Both the position numbers and the translations under genes were made by a program. Source: Symsagittifera roscoffensis (lineage: Eukaryota; Xenacoelomorpha; Acoela; Convolutidae). From it: a stretch of 64,000 nucleotides of DNA. The stretch spans positions 21,585,547 through 21,649,546 of the forward strand of contig NC_087067.1 of NCBI RefSeq assembly GCF_963678635.1. The letters are read 5' to 3'. Below are positions 46,591-57,100 of the stretch, one piece after another (position 1 is the first letter of the stretch; each line of letters begins with the position of its first letter). The notes beneath the pieces are model-generated. The model was given only the letters and a program-made list of their open reading frames with translations, did no database searches and had not been told where the DNA came from.

Positions 46591-47770
46591 CAGGAATTCT
46601 ACGGACTCCTCGCCATGTGGTGCCAGGTCCTCTATCGTTATGTATGAGCCTCCTCTGCTCTTCCTTTGCCACTTCCAGCATCACTACTTTCGCCTCTCCT
46701 GGCCACTTCAGTCTTGATAAATCATCCGTGGGAGTATACACTTCGTTCCACATTTCAGCCGAGACCTCTGGTCTCCTGGAAGGTAGTGCCTTGATCTTTT
46801 TCCTACTCCAAGCATCAGGAAATGAGAAGTCAAACGTGTGCGCGGCTGCAACATTCCAGCTGATGAAGCGCGGCTCCATCCCTTCACTCCACTTCAGCAT
46901 TCTCTTCTCTGCATCACGAGCTGCTCCGATGCGAGGGGCAATGATGGGAGATGTGACTCCCAACAACATCCTCCTTATCGGTGGATATCGAGGGCATTGG
47001 TCCGGCAGCGGCCTGGACCCAGAAAGCCACGCTTGCTGGTTCTCTTTCGCGTGTGCATAGGCCTCTGGTAAGAGTGGGACTCCCATAGCCGCTCCTGTAT
47101 CCTTCACTACTGGTCTCAAATTCCAAAGCTTTGGGTTAAACTGGATGTGAGAAAGGTCCTCACGGCCCATTCGGCACTTGAAGTGGTTGTTGAAATCCAT
47201 CAACACCCAACCTGGCTCCGCTATTCTTCCGAACAGCCTATCGTCGCTGGCCAGCCCTCTCAGCTCCCTCTGCTCTACTCAATTCAGCACGGAACAGTCC
47301 ACGACTGAGACCAGGTTGACATACAACACAGAATTCCTGTATGCCTTGACTTGCACGTCCGGGAACGCGAAAAACACCGGTCCATACACCACCGTGATGA
47401 ATTCCCGCAGTCCGTGAATCAAAGCCAACGGATCGATCCGCATCATGACAGCCAAATCTGTCAGCAAGGGCATGCCACAATACTGCTTACACTCACCCGC
47501 ATCCTTCGCCACCGTATCTTCTCCCGTGACGCTTCTGTTCTGTTGCAAGAGATATTGGAGCAGGAGAGTCCTCCAGTCTTTCATCTTCCTGAGCGAGGCG
47601 GTTTCCAACTGCGCATTGAACTCACTACTTGGTCCCTGGAGTTGTTCAGGGTAACGCAACAGCACAAGCAAATCACCCAGTCGACCGTAGGTCATTGCAA
47701 TCAGAGTCAGGAGTCCATCCAATCTGAAATCTGCCAACGCTTGGGTAAAGAGGTTCGCCGGTCCCTTCAC
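46580..47770 (-). pseudogene. Giant Gypsy accessory ORF of about 396 codons, unknown function
   Basis: A single frame runs 47770-46580 with one TGA at 47279-47281. The first part is hydrophobic/helical ('LLTLIAMTYGRLGDLLVLL', 'FITVVYGPVFFAFPDV'). The second is aromatic and basic ('HFKCRMGREDLSHI', 'PRFISWNVAAAHTFDFSFPDAW'). It overlaps its upstream neighbour by 4 bases and its downstream neighbour by 11, both in different frames, which fits one decayed polyprotein as well as separate genes. No known domain is recognised. Confidence 0.62.
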
Positions 47771-49389
47771 AAATTTTCATGACCAAATGTCACGTATAGG
47801 GCTAGTATCAGGCCAATCGACAACTTCCTGATGTGTTTGACGAAACTCGCGATCAGGTTCCGAGATGCCCTCGGATAGCACGTCGACAGGAAGGATGGCG
47901 TCCATCCCACTCCCATTCCACCCAAGATGGCATCCGATCGTTCATACTGTGCTCTCATGACTAGCACGTCAGCTTGGAACTTGTCCAGTGACATCGTGTT
48001 TACGTCCTGCATCAATTTCAACATCATGCCCCCAGCTAACTCCCGGGCATCAAATAAGTTCTTCAGATACACGTGTATCTCCTTTATCACTGCCGGCGCA
48101 TGATCGAAGGCGTCCTCACCCAAGGTGCACAGCCTTGATGAAAAGTACAACCATACGTTGTTGTGCGGCTTCGTGCGCAAAGCCATTGCCATGAGATCTT
48201 CTTCCGCTGACGTCATGTTCTTCCTGATTGTCCTTCCCTGCTCATTCTCGGCATGATCCATCTGTCTGAACCAGAGATCATCAGCCAACTGTTGTACTAA
48301 CAGATGATCGTCATCTACCCCTGTTCATAACTTCAGCAATCTGGCAAAGTTGGACAGCTCCAACCCCAGAACCTCATCCAGCACCAACCGAGTTGTGCTA
48401 CAACCTTTGAGTCCCTGTATGGCATTGGAAATGTCAGCCCAAACGGCGGGAAGCTCAGATCGGGACGGATAGTAATTGTCTGGGTCTACCACTCTGTTCG
48501 GGGCAGGAATTATTACGTTGAACCGTCCCTCTGCTATCGTTGTGACCATCGTGTACACAAACTGAAGGGGTTCTGGCAATGCAGCGTACCCTGGTGACAA
48601 CACAAAGACCACCTTCACTACATTTTGGGTGAAACGTTGTTTTGCTGCTGTTTCTACCTCGGCCAACGCCGAGAGCAATGTCATTATCGCCTCTTCTATG
48701 ACCTCGTTGCTCGGGATCGACCCATCCGTCAGACGTGTCAACAAGCCCCTGCTTTGCAGATGATCATTTGAGCCTGCAACCACTATCACCTGCGGCTCCA
48801 TGCTGACCACTCTTCGTACACTTATCATCATGCCTATTGCCTGTCCCCAGTCCAATTTAGGCGCCGTCAAGAAAATCACGTCGGGCCAAAAGAGAGAACG
48901 GGGCGTATAGAGATAATCGGAACTGGCCACAATCAGATACTTTGCAGCTTTCATCTCTAAGGGATCATAAGCTGCAAACTGGCCGTCGCCTATTGGGGCC
49001 TTCAGTTTCCCATATCTCTTGTCATCTCCATCCACCGTGGTCGTTCGGGGGTAGTCCCTCGAATACTCGCCAGGCGTCTGACCGGGTGGTTTAGCAAACT
49101 GCCTGTACATCTTGTGATGCTTGTTATTGGGCTTGTTCTCTGCCTGAAACTTGCCCTTGCGAGCAGGTGGCGTCAGTTCCCGGGCTCTCTGTCGGACGTC
49201 CGTAAGAGACCGGGTATTCAAAGGTCCAAAGGTATTGTCCTGAGGCAACCCATTCAATCCACGCCCGGTACCCGATATAGTCGTGACACTGTGGGACTTT
49301 CTCCGCCAATCATTCTCATTGCGTCCTCCCGACACGTCAGGGTATTCATGTTCAACTTTGTGGACATGTCCGTCTTGTACTGTCCCCAA
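47767..49389 (-). pseudogene. Giant Gypsy accessory ORF: second, degenerate SGNH-like domain and unknown C-terminal part
   Basis: The frame 49389-47767 has one TGA (48325-48327). After a basic, disordered start, residues from about 145 read 'YLIVASSDYLY' (in place of GDS), 'PQVIVVAGSNDHL' (like block III G-x-N-D), 'VVFVLSPGYAALP' and a final helix. The order matches an SGNH hydrolase fold, but the block V Asp-x-x-His is missing, so it is probably non-catalytic. Beyond the TGA, 180 codons are helical ('LADDLWFRQMDHAENEQGR') and unrecognised. The fold assignment is inference from motif order. Confidence 0.58.
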
Positions 49390-50395
49390 TGACTAGGGTC
49401 TGATCGGTTCCAGAGCAGCACACTGCCTGGTTCCACTCCCTCCACTGGCACGGCGCTCGTAGACGGTCGTGCTGCTGAAGCAAGGTTTGCCGTGGTGGGC
49501 GGATCGTTCCTCCTAGACACGGTCTGGGAGTTATTCCTGTTCTGATCCACTGATCTCCCGAGTCGACTTTCAAGCGGTTGTGTTCTGGGAGGAGGAGCAG
49601 TCCCTAGCCCCTCGCTTACGTTTGAGCTCGGAGCGATGGGTGTAGCTGCAGCCGTCTCCATCGCCAAGGGCCCTAGGCGGTTGACGAGGGATTCGGGCAC
49701 GCTTGCCCTTATTCTACTTCCTCCGGTCGAGCTGGTCCGAGCCAGAGAACTGGTCGCCCTCGACTCCTGCTCCACTTCCCTCAAATGCGTCTGAAATACA
49801 TCATTGACCCAGTGTCTCCCTCGTTGGGTGTTGAAATGTATTCCATCTCTGGTAAGTGCGATGTGATCAATCATGCGCTGCATGTTCTCGAGATCCAGAA
49901 GTCGCAGCTCGCCAGGGTTGTTTCTCACCAGATTACGGATCATTTCATTCCACCGTGTCACGTTGCCATTCATGAAATCTGCCACTGTGGTGCCCACCAG
50001 CGGGTTTTGTGGTATCGTGCACAGCACCACAAGCCTGGGCCTGTACTTTTCCTTTAGTTCATTCAGGAGGCATACCAACAGAGGCTCCCACTTGCTCTCC
50101 GGAGTCACTGGGGCTCTCGAGACGTCGTTGGTTCCCAGCATTATCACCAACGTATCAAGGTGATCCTCGCTTTGGAATTGCATCATCTTGATGACCTGAG
50201 CCACTGAGGCTCCTCCAAAGACAGAGTGGTAGTCTGACCATAGACGAAGATCTCATTCAGATCCCTCACCAAACTGTCTCCTATGATCAAGTGGCGACTC
50301 CCTGGGGGAATTACCTGGTCGCTTGTAGCGGGGTTCCATCTCATGTCATTCAGGCAGGCTCGAGGATGCTTGTGACATTCGACCAGAATGGACAA
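49254..50395 (-). pseudogene. Giant Gypsy accessory SGNH (GDSL-type) hydrolase, truncated by copy 2
   Basis: Block I 'LIIGDSLVRDL' (GDS at about 50281-50273, nucleophile Ser) lies in one frame. After a frame change near 50225 the domain continues with 'GGASVAQVI' (block II), 'VIMLGTNDVSR' (block III, G-T-N-D) and 'DGIHFN' (block V, Asp-Gly-Ile-His), so all catalytic residues are present. A proline/serine-rich linker of about 170 residues follows. Just upstream of GDS is a Cys/His cluster ('ECHKHPRAC'). The 5' end is cut at 50397 by the copy 2 LTR, whose first bases continue the open frame by chance. SGNH enzymes hydrolyse esters; the substrate is unknown. Confidence 0.82.
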
Positions 50396-50397
50396 AA

Positions 50398-51291
50398 TGC
50401 AAACTCTGCAGATTTCGAAATTTTAGCAGTGAACCTTCCGAGTTAATGATTTTGAAGGATTAACGGCGTTATTCGGATGATCAGCAGAACGGTGAAGGTC
50501 AGGATATTCCCGTATTTTAAAATTTTAAATTTTCGAAGTGATGACGTAACATTTCTGAGAAACGTCAGAAACGGCCATTTTGGCAGAAAAGCTAAAAGGA
50601 AACAGAACAACATTAGCTGCGAATGCGAGAAGTGCGGAAAGTGTGATAAAAAACGACAACAAATCACGGAGTTGACAGAGAACGTTCCGAGTTGCAACTA
50701 TTGTGTCGCTACAATAGTTGCAAGGCCGTTGCAGACAACGGTGAAGGGTGTAAGACAGCCTTCCGGATTACGGAGAAATCAAGATTAACATACTTGATTC
50801 AGTGGATTCAAGAATCCGGAAGAGTTTCGGGACTGAAACTTTAATCCTGTTATATAAACTTTTAGCTTCTTGTCATGTCCTGAATTGAATTTAATTAACA
50901 ACTGGATTCATTTTGATAAGGATGAGAAGCTAGGAGTTGGGGGAAAGGGTTGATCCATCTTCGATGGAGATGATGATTTTTATCTACTGAACAAAAACAA
51001 TAATAATTCAATAAGTAGTAGCCCTGTTTTTAGGAGTGACCTCGTGGTCTGGGGATACTGAGACCCAGCCATGAGCTCACTATTTCTGCATGTAATTAAG
51101 TTAATTTGAGTGTTTTGACCGAAGCCGAAAGCAGTAACGTTTTTGTCGAACCGATGTTGGAAAAGACCACCGAGAGTACTGGCTTGGTAGAGACGGTGAA
51201 AAGCATATAAAGCTCTGTTTAGACGTTAGCCAGTCATCTTAGGACTTAGTATTATTTTCCGTCGATATGTATCTTCCGGGCGAATGTTACA
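50398..51291 (+). repeat. 5' LTR of giant Gypsy copy 2
   Basis: It begins TGCAAACTCTGC and ends GGGCGAATGTTACA, 894 bp, aligning end to end with the inverted LTR at 41036-41922. It carries a perfect 13-bp-stem hairpin (50692-50723) and one 70-bp foldback unit (about 50755-50825) repeated in the leader. The two LTRs are clearly diverged, so they belong to separate insertions or subfamilies. Confidence 0.8.
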
Positions 51292-54131
51292 TACATGTTT
51301 TTATGGCACTCCTGGGTGTTATTCTTTTTTAACATCATGACCGGCAGAACCGTTAACGAGCACTCCGCGCCGAGCGGATGCTCACATTAACGCCCTTAAT
51401 AGGCCTAAACCGCCGGGGTGGAAGGGTAGTTCGGAACGCGGAAGCCTTCCGGATTACCGTGAAAGCTTTTTAACTTAGTTAAGACCAAAAATTCACGAAT
51501 CAGGAAGGGTGGGGGGATCGGCCATTCCCTCGTTCCCTGAGAGGTTTGTGACCAAAAACACTTAAAGATATATATAAAACCAAACAAAAAGTAGTATAGT
51601 ACCCAAGAAAAACAAAAAACATAAAAAAATAACCGAAAAAAACCAAAAACAGTAAAAAAGTAAAAAAAATCAGTAGAAATCATCCCCCAGACAAGATGTG
51701 ATCCGACCCCCCCCCGTTGTTGTTGATAGATATATTGTTGTTACAGGCATTTATATCAGTCAGGATTGTTACGATCAATTTTGTAGCCTGTTTGTGAGGC
51801 TTGTTCTGTAGGATTATTTGAGCATTTAAGCACGTTAATGATAAATTGCGCTCAATCGGAAGGGTCAGCTGATTTGCGCTCAATTCGGAAGGGTCTTGGG
51901 AGAAGACTGATCCGGCAAGCAGTACAAGGAGCAACAAGAAGGCGCTCAACGACAACAACAATTGACTTTTGGGTATCGTTAACACGTTTTGTATCCCTTT
52001 TGGTACAAAAAGTAAGATAGTAATCTGTGGGGGGCTCGACAGTGCTGCACTGTAGTGACCCTTCACCGAACTGCGAATATCCGAGTTAAGCACCTTAATT
52101 CGGATATTAAACAAACCAGGAGGGGTTTAGTATTACTAATATTATTACTAATTTAGTCTATATTAATACTCTTATACCGTTTTTCAGTGAAAAACACAGA
52201 AAGCAGACCGGTTTTTAGGGTCAAAATAGCGATATTTTGATCCCCCCACAAGTCGCGATTTTTGAGATATCGATATTTTTTGAAACAAAAAAAAAGCGCT
52301 AAATTAGTGTGTTACATTCTAACTGCACTACTACAATAGATAGAACCGGTTAAGTTTAGTTCGGAAGTGGTTGGAACTAATTTGGAACAAAAAACCAAAT
52401 TTTCGTGATTTTTGAGAAAACGAAACACTAAAAATTCAGAAAATTTTTTGAAATTTTTGAGTTATAACAGGAAAAATAGTTGTTCGGACAACGTCCACTA
52501 GTGAATCTACAAGTTTTAAAACCCGCTACCCGAAAGCCTTCCGGGTTGCAGAGAAATCGAACTTAACGTGTTTGATTTGGTGGATTCATCAATCCGGAGG
52601 GGTACAGGTAGCATAGTTTTTTGCAAATTTTTTCAACTAAAGCGTTTTAGATCGGGTCTTTTGCATTGAACTAGAAGAGTATAGGCCTTCTGAGCTCGGA
52701 TCAATAATCTTTAGGTCGAAAGGACCAGAATTGCAGAAAAAGTTCGGCGGAACCTATAAGAGAGAAATTTCTTGACTTTGGAAAAAAGACGTTTTGGTTA
52801 ATAACTTTGGAACTACTAGGCATATCGAGTTGATCTTGGTACCAATAGATCAGAAATTAGCTGAGCTTACTGATAGGGACAAAAGTTTTTCGGAAAAGTA
52901 AGCGTGAAAATTTTTTTTGAGATTGTTTTTAGCAAATTCACCAATTTGGGAGGGTAGACCCTTCACGTTTTGTAAATTCCTTGTAGAAAAGCCCTCATAC
53001 CCCTACCACAAGGTAATAGCGGTTGAATAAAGTAACTTTAGGCCGTTCTAGACGAAAAGGGAAGGCTAAAGGCACAGAAAAACCTTATTCGAGTCGAAGT
53101 TAGGTTTGCGATAAGACCCTTCACCGTTAGTGTGAATTGTCAAATAAGAGGCTTAACTTCAATCCGGAGGGGTCAAAATTTTTTTTCAAATTAGGAGGGG
53201 TCCGAATCCGGAGGGGTCTTGTAGTTGCTAATTCGGAGGGTTCCAAATCCGGATGGGTCTTATATTAACTAACTCAGAGGGGTCCCAATCCGGAGGGGTC
53301 TAGATTTTGTTAGTACGGAAGGGTCCTATTTGTGCCAATCCGGAGGGGTATTATTTTATTAAAGGACTTAGGTAGACGGAAGACAGACTAAAGTGAGAGG
53401 TATTAGGTTATTAGCAGAAAGGCTAGGAATCAGTGACTGGACTGGTAACTTGCCTTTCAATAAAAACCAGACCAAAAGAAAACAGGTCCGAACTCGGATA
53501 TTCGCGACACTAAGTCTAAACTAAAAAGAGCGTAATTCATTGGTGTGGATTGTAACACAATACGTTTTTGTGAAAAGTGACTGCCCTGAGGATTGTAGTA
53601 GGTCTAGCTCGGGCAGTCCGAAGGCAGATAGGTAACGCAGTTCTCGGTGGGTGCAATAGACGCCCACTTGAGAAAATTACTGCCTTCAAAGTTTTGTCTG
53701 TTTGATGCAGCACCGAGCAGGGAAAGCTTTTTATTTAAAAGACAAGTTCGACTATTGTACTGCGACCGACTAAAAGTACATTACACATACGTTTTTTTTT
53801 CATAGAGGTATTCATATTCTGTCATTATATATATTTTTGTTCTTGATTTTAAATCTACATAAACTGTGCTTGATTGGGTAGTGAGTACACTATCTTTTAA
53901 ATTGACTGATAACATCATATTGAGCTAGTTTTCGGATCTTACGACCAATAATCGGTTAGTGTGAATAAATTTTATACAAACTGTACTCTGATAGCATACA
54001 GGGATTCGTGGTCACTATTTAATAGAATCTTGTGAAATTTATTGTGTTGTGTCATTATTATTGTTAATAAAACTATAGGGTCACTAGCAATCGAGTTAAA
54101 TGTATAAGCATCAAGAAGTGACAGATAGAGA
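51292..54131 (+). promoter_or_regulatory. Long structured leader of giant Gypsy copy 2
   Basis: About 2.8 kb lies between LTR and gag without a credible gene. A TGG at 51304, 12 bases past the LTR, followed by CACTCCTGGGTG, is a possible tRNA primer-binding site (weak). Foldback units similar to that in the LTR lie at 51431-51512, 52060-52126 and 52520-52605, and a run of AATCCGGAGGGGTC repeats at 53150-53355. Such a leader could hold packaging or translation signals. Confidence 0.6.
53150..53355 (+). repeat. Array of AATCCGGAGGGGTC motifs in the leader
   Basis: About eight variants of AATCCGGAGGGGTC occur in about 200 bp, separated by 10-25 bases of T-rich spacer. Isolated copies occur at 52050-52130 and 52590-52605, and several are preceded by the near-complement GACCCTTCACCG, so the motifs can pair as stems. 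Confidence 0.85.
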
Positions 54132-57100
54132 ATGAGTCTAGACAAGTCAAGGATACCTGAACGAGGTAATAGCTCTAGGAAATTCATACCTGAGAAGCAA
54201 AGAAAAACGATGACCGATCCTTTTGTGGATTGGATCAAACGAGCCCGGACCGACAAAGGGGAGACTGTTTCAGGCAAAATGGTTGAAACAAGGAGTCAGA
54301 AGATCTCAGAAGAGCGAAAAAAAACTGTTAGAAGTGGAGGTCAATACGGACCATGCCATGAACGACAACCAGGAAGTACATGGACTGGAAGGGAGAGGCA
54401 GAAGGCTGGCGAGTGAATCTACTCCGGTAGAACAAGGCCATGATTTTGCCACTTCCACCGGGACATTGGATCGAGAGGAGATGTCGGAACTGTCCGACAT
54501 CTCAACTGAAATAGCGGCAACTAGAAGATCTCCGACAGACAACACTATGATGGCAGGCGGAACTGAGAAACAAACAACGTCATCATCGTTCTCAGAAAGA
54601 ATGAGGAACACCTTAGGAAACATCTTCCCATTCACCATGGGAGGAGGCGCAGGAAATGAAGGTGAATCCCAGGTGGAAGAGGACGAAGAAGAGCAAGGGG
54701 ACTTTGGGTCTCAAGTCAGCCTCAATGTTTCGACCCAGGAGAATGAGGCATACGTCGGAAGAGAGAGTGGAACCATGGACAAATTTGGTGTGGTGACAAC
54801 GATAAGCAAAGAGGCAAACACACCGGGCCAGTCAAGAGGCTTCGCGATTATGACAAATTCAGAGCCGCAAACTGGAGAGAGTAGAAACAGAGGGCTAGGC
54901 AACGCATTGGCGAATCCTGAGGTGGATAATGAAAAGACGTCGAGGCAGAGAGTCAAGGCCCGGATCTCGACCAGCACGAAGCTACCTGGGACCGACAGGG
55001 TTACACCACCACTAGTGACGCCACTCGTGGATAACGGGACAGCACTAGAAGAAGCCTTAAACAACATAGTGGACAGTTTAGGAGAACAAAATGAACAGAT
55101 GTCCATGAGAATGAGTGAACTAGAAAGAGCAGTTCACATTGAAAGAGAAAGTCTGCGGGAAGAAATAAACCGCAATAGACAAGAAGTTGGCAGGAGCGAA
55201 AAACGCTTGAAAGAAAGAACAGACGAGAATATGGCGAAGAACTTGTCGCGAATGACAAGAGAAGCGGAACAGCGAGAGTTACGCTTAAGAGACGACATGG
55301 AGAAGTTAAGAGTGCAGCAAGAGCAGTCTCTTGGGTCTCTTGACACAAAGATAGACGCGATGATGGAGAGGCGAACTCAGGCTATCATGGATAGGTTGGA
55401 CGGGCTACTAAGCAGCAAGAGTGGACCAAAAGAAGGAGAACCGAACTCGGGAGGTCCCAGCAGGGAACCGAGGGTGAACTTCAATGAACATCAAAAGAGG
55501 AAGACGTATGGATCCACTAGAGGCAGGGGCAGTTCATCAGGCTATGCCACAAGGGGTAATGGAGCATGGGGCCCGAACAGTAGAGCAAGTTCAACGGGGA
55601 ACAGACAGACCTCCAATGAACGACCAACGCGAGGTACACATGCGACTGGGAGAAGTGATTCCGGTAACAGGGGGCATGCGAGCCCGGGGAGGAGTCATGT
55701 GGGCCAAGCGGGAAACACTCACGGCGATTCGGATTGCAGGGATGCACCGCATACAGAGCCTTTGACGAGGTGTGAGGACACTCAGGCGGGACACTCAAGG
55801 GATGCTACGGCAATGGCCACAGCATTTGAACCACTAAACAGGTCTTTGGAGACGTTCCTTACAAGATTATCCAGAACCAATGAACGCAGTGAGAAGTCCA
55901 GAAGAGTCTTTAAGAAACCAAGATGCTATAAAGATGAATCTGATGGCTGTATTGATACCTGGATAGAGGTAATGAAGCTGCATTTCGAGGAAGAGGACTT
56001 GTCGGAGAGACAGGAATGCAGTGCGCTCACCAGCAACTTGGAAGGGACAGCCCTGAACTGTGTCATGGCCAAGAAGCAATATCAGCGTGACACAGCTGAG
56101 AAAATCTTCGAGATCTTGTTAAACCGTTTCGGATCAGGGGTGCAGGGGCACCAAGCGATGATGCGCTTCGAGAAACGGAGGAAACGAGAAGATGAAACGA
56201 TAGACAAGTTTCTCGATGACTTGGAAATGCTGAGAAGACGCAGCCAACCGGATGAGTCAAACCGAAGGATGAACCTGGCCGTAGCCTCAAAATTCATCGA
56301 TGGTGTGAAGAATGATGAACTTCGAACGATGCTAGCAACGCATTACACACCACTATCAACAAATGCGCCAACACCAGAGGAGTTGAGGCTCAAGTCAAAA
56401 GAGTATCTTTTGTTGAAACCTCCTTCGAGATCTGGATACCACAAGAACAATTATGGCAATTTTAGCAACGGACCAGCAAACCAAGGGAGTAATTGGTACA
56501 AACCGAGGGATGATATGGACAAGGGACGCTCTTGTGCCAATTGCAGTTCGACGGACCATCATGTGTCAGCATGCCCAACTTACAAACAAGGCATGAAAGC
56601 AATAGGGTTTAGTCTCGAGGACGAAGATGCGTCAGAATTGGACCATGAGGATTTCATGAGAGGAGTAATTGCGAAATTCGGCCCGAGGTGTTTCTTTTGC
56701 AACTTGGAAGGTCATTTTAAATCAGATTGTCCGCAATTCTGGGATGCAGTGGCAGACATAAAGCATCCAAGACATGAAGAAGCTTTGTCAGGAGTGAAAG
56801 CCAGCAAGGCTCGACTTTTGAGTGAAGCGGAGGCACGCAGAAAGGATAAACCTCAAGAGCTGGCGGCAAAGAAAATGCAAGCGGTAACAGAGGAGACACG
56901 TGAGCCGGGACCAGCAACTGCGGCTGATGACTTCAAGATCGATTATAAGGCAGCCGCGAGGGATGCTCTAAATAGAGTGCAGCAGGAACTGGTGACGAAA
57001 GAGATCGAGCAAAAAGTGAAACTTGAACTGGAAAATGAGAAACTTCAGGAGCAATTGAATACCTTCGAAGCAACAGAGTTCGAAGAAACGGAAGCACCAA

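Larger units (their letters stand above)
41036..50397 (-). mobile_element. Giant Gypsy-like LTR retrotransposon, copy 1 (3' half)
   Basis: The minus-strand element has its 3' LTR at 41036-41922, a 3' untranslated stretch and accessory ORFs tiling 42694-50395. Its 5' half must lie right of 64000, because copy 2 is inserted at 50397/50398. Its LTR is homologous, in inverted orientation, to that of copy 2. The GC-rich composition differs sharply from the AT-rich host DNA. Confidence 0.75.

Noticed and set aside
41036-51291. A 10.2 kb DNA transposon with 0.9 kb terminal inverted repeats
   Set aside because: The inverted ends behave as two LTRs: one follows a polypurine-like tract, the other is followed by gag-pol. 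There is no matching target duplication (AGACC versus TACAT). No transposase is seen.
51405-52114. Minus-strand frames in the giant element leader
   Set aside because: They run across structured repeats, lack domains and oppose the element's transcription.
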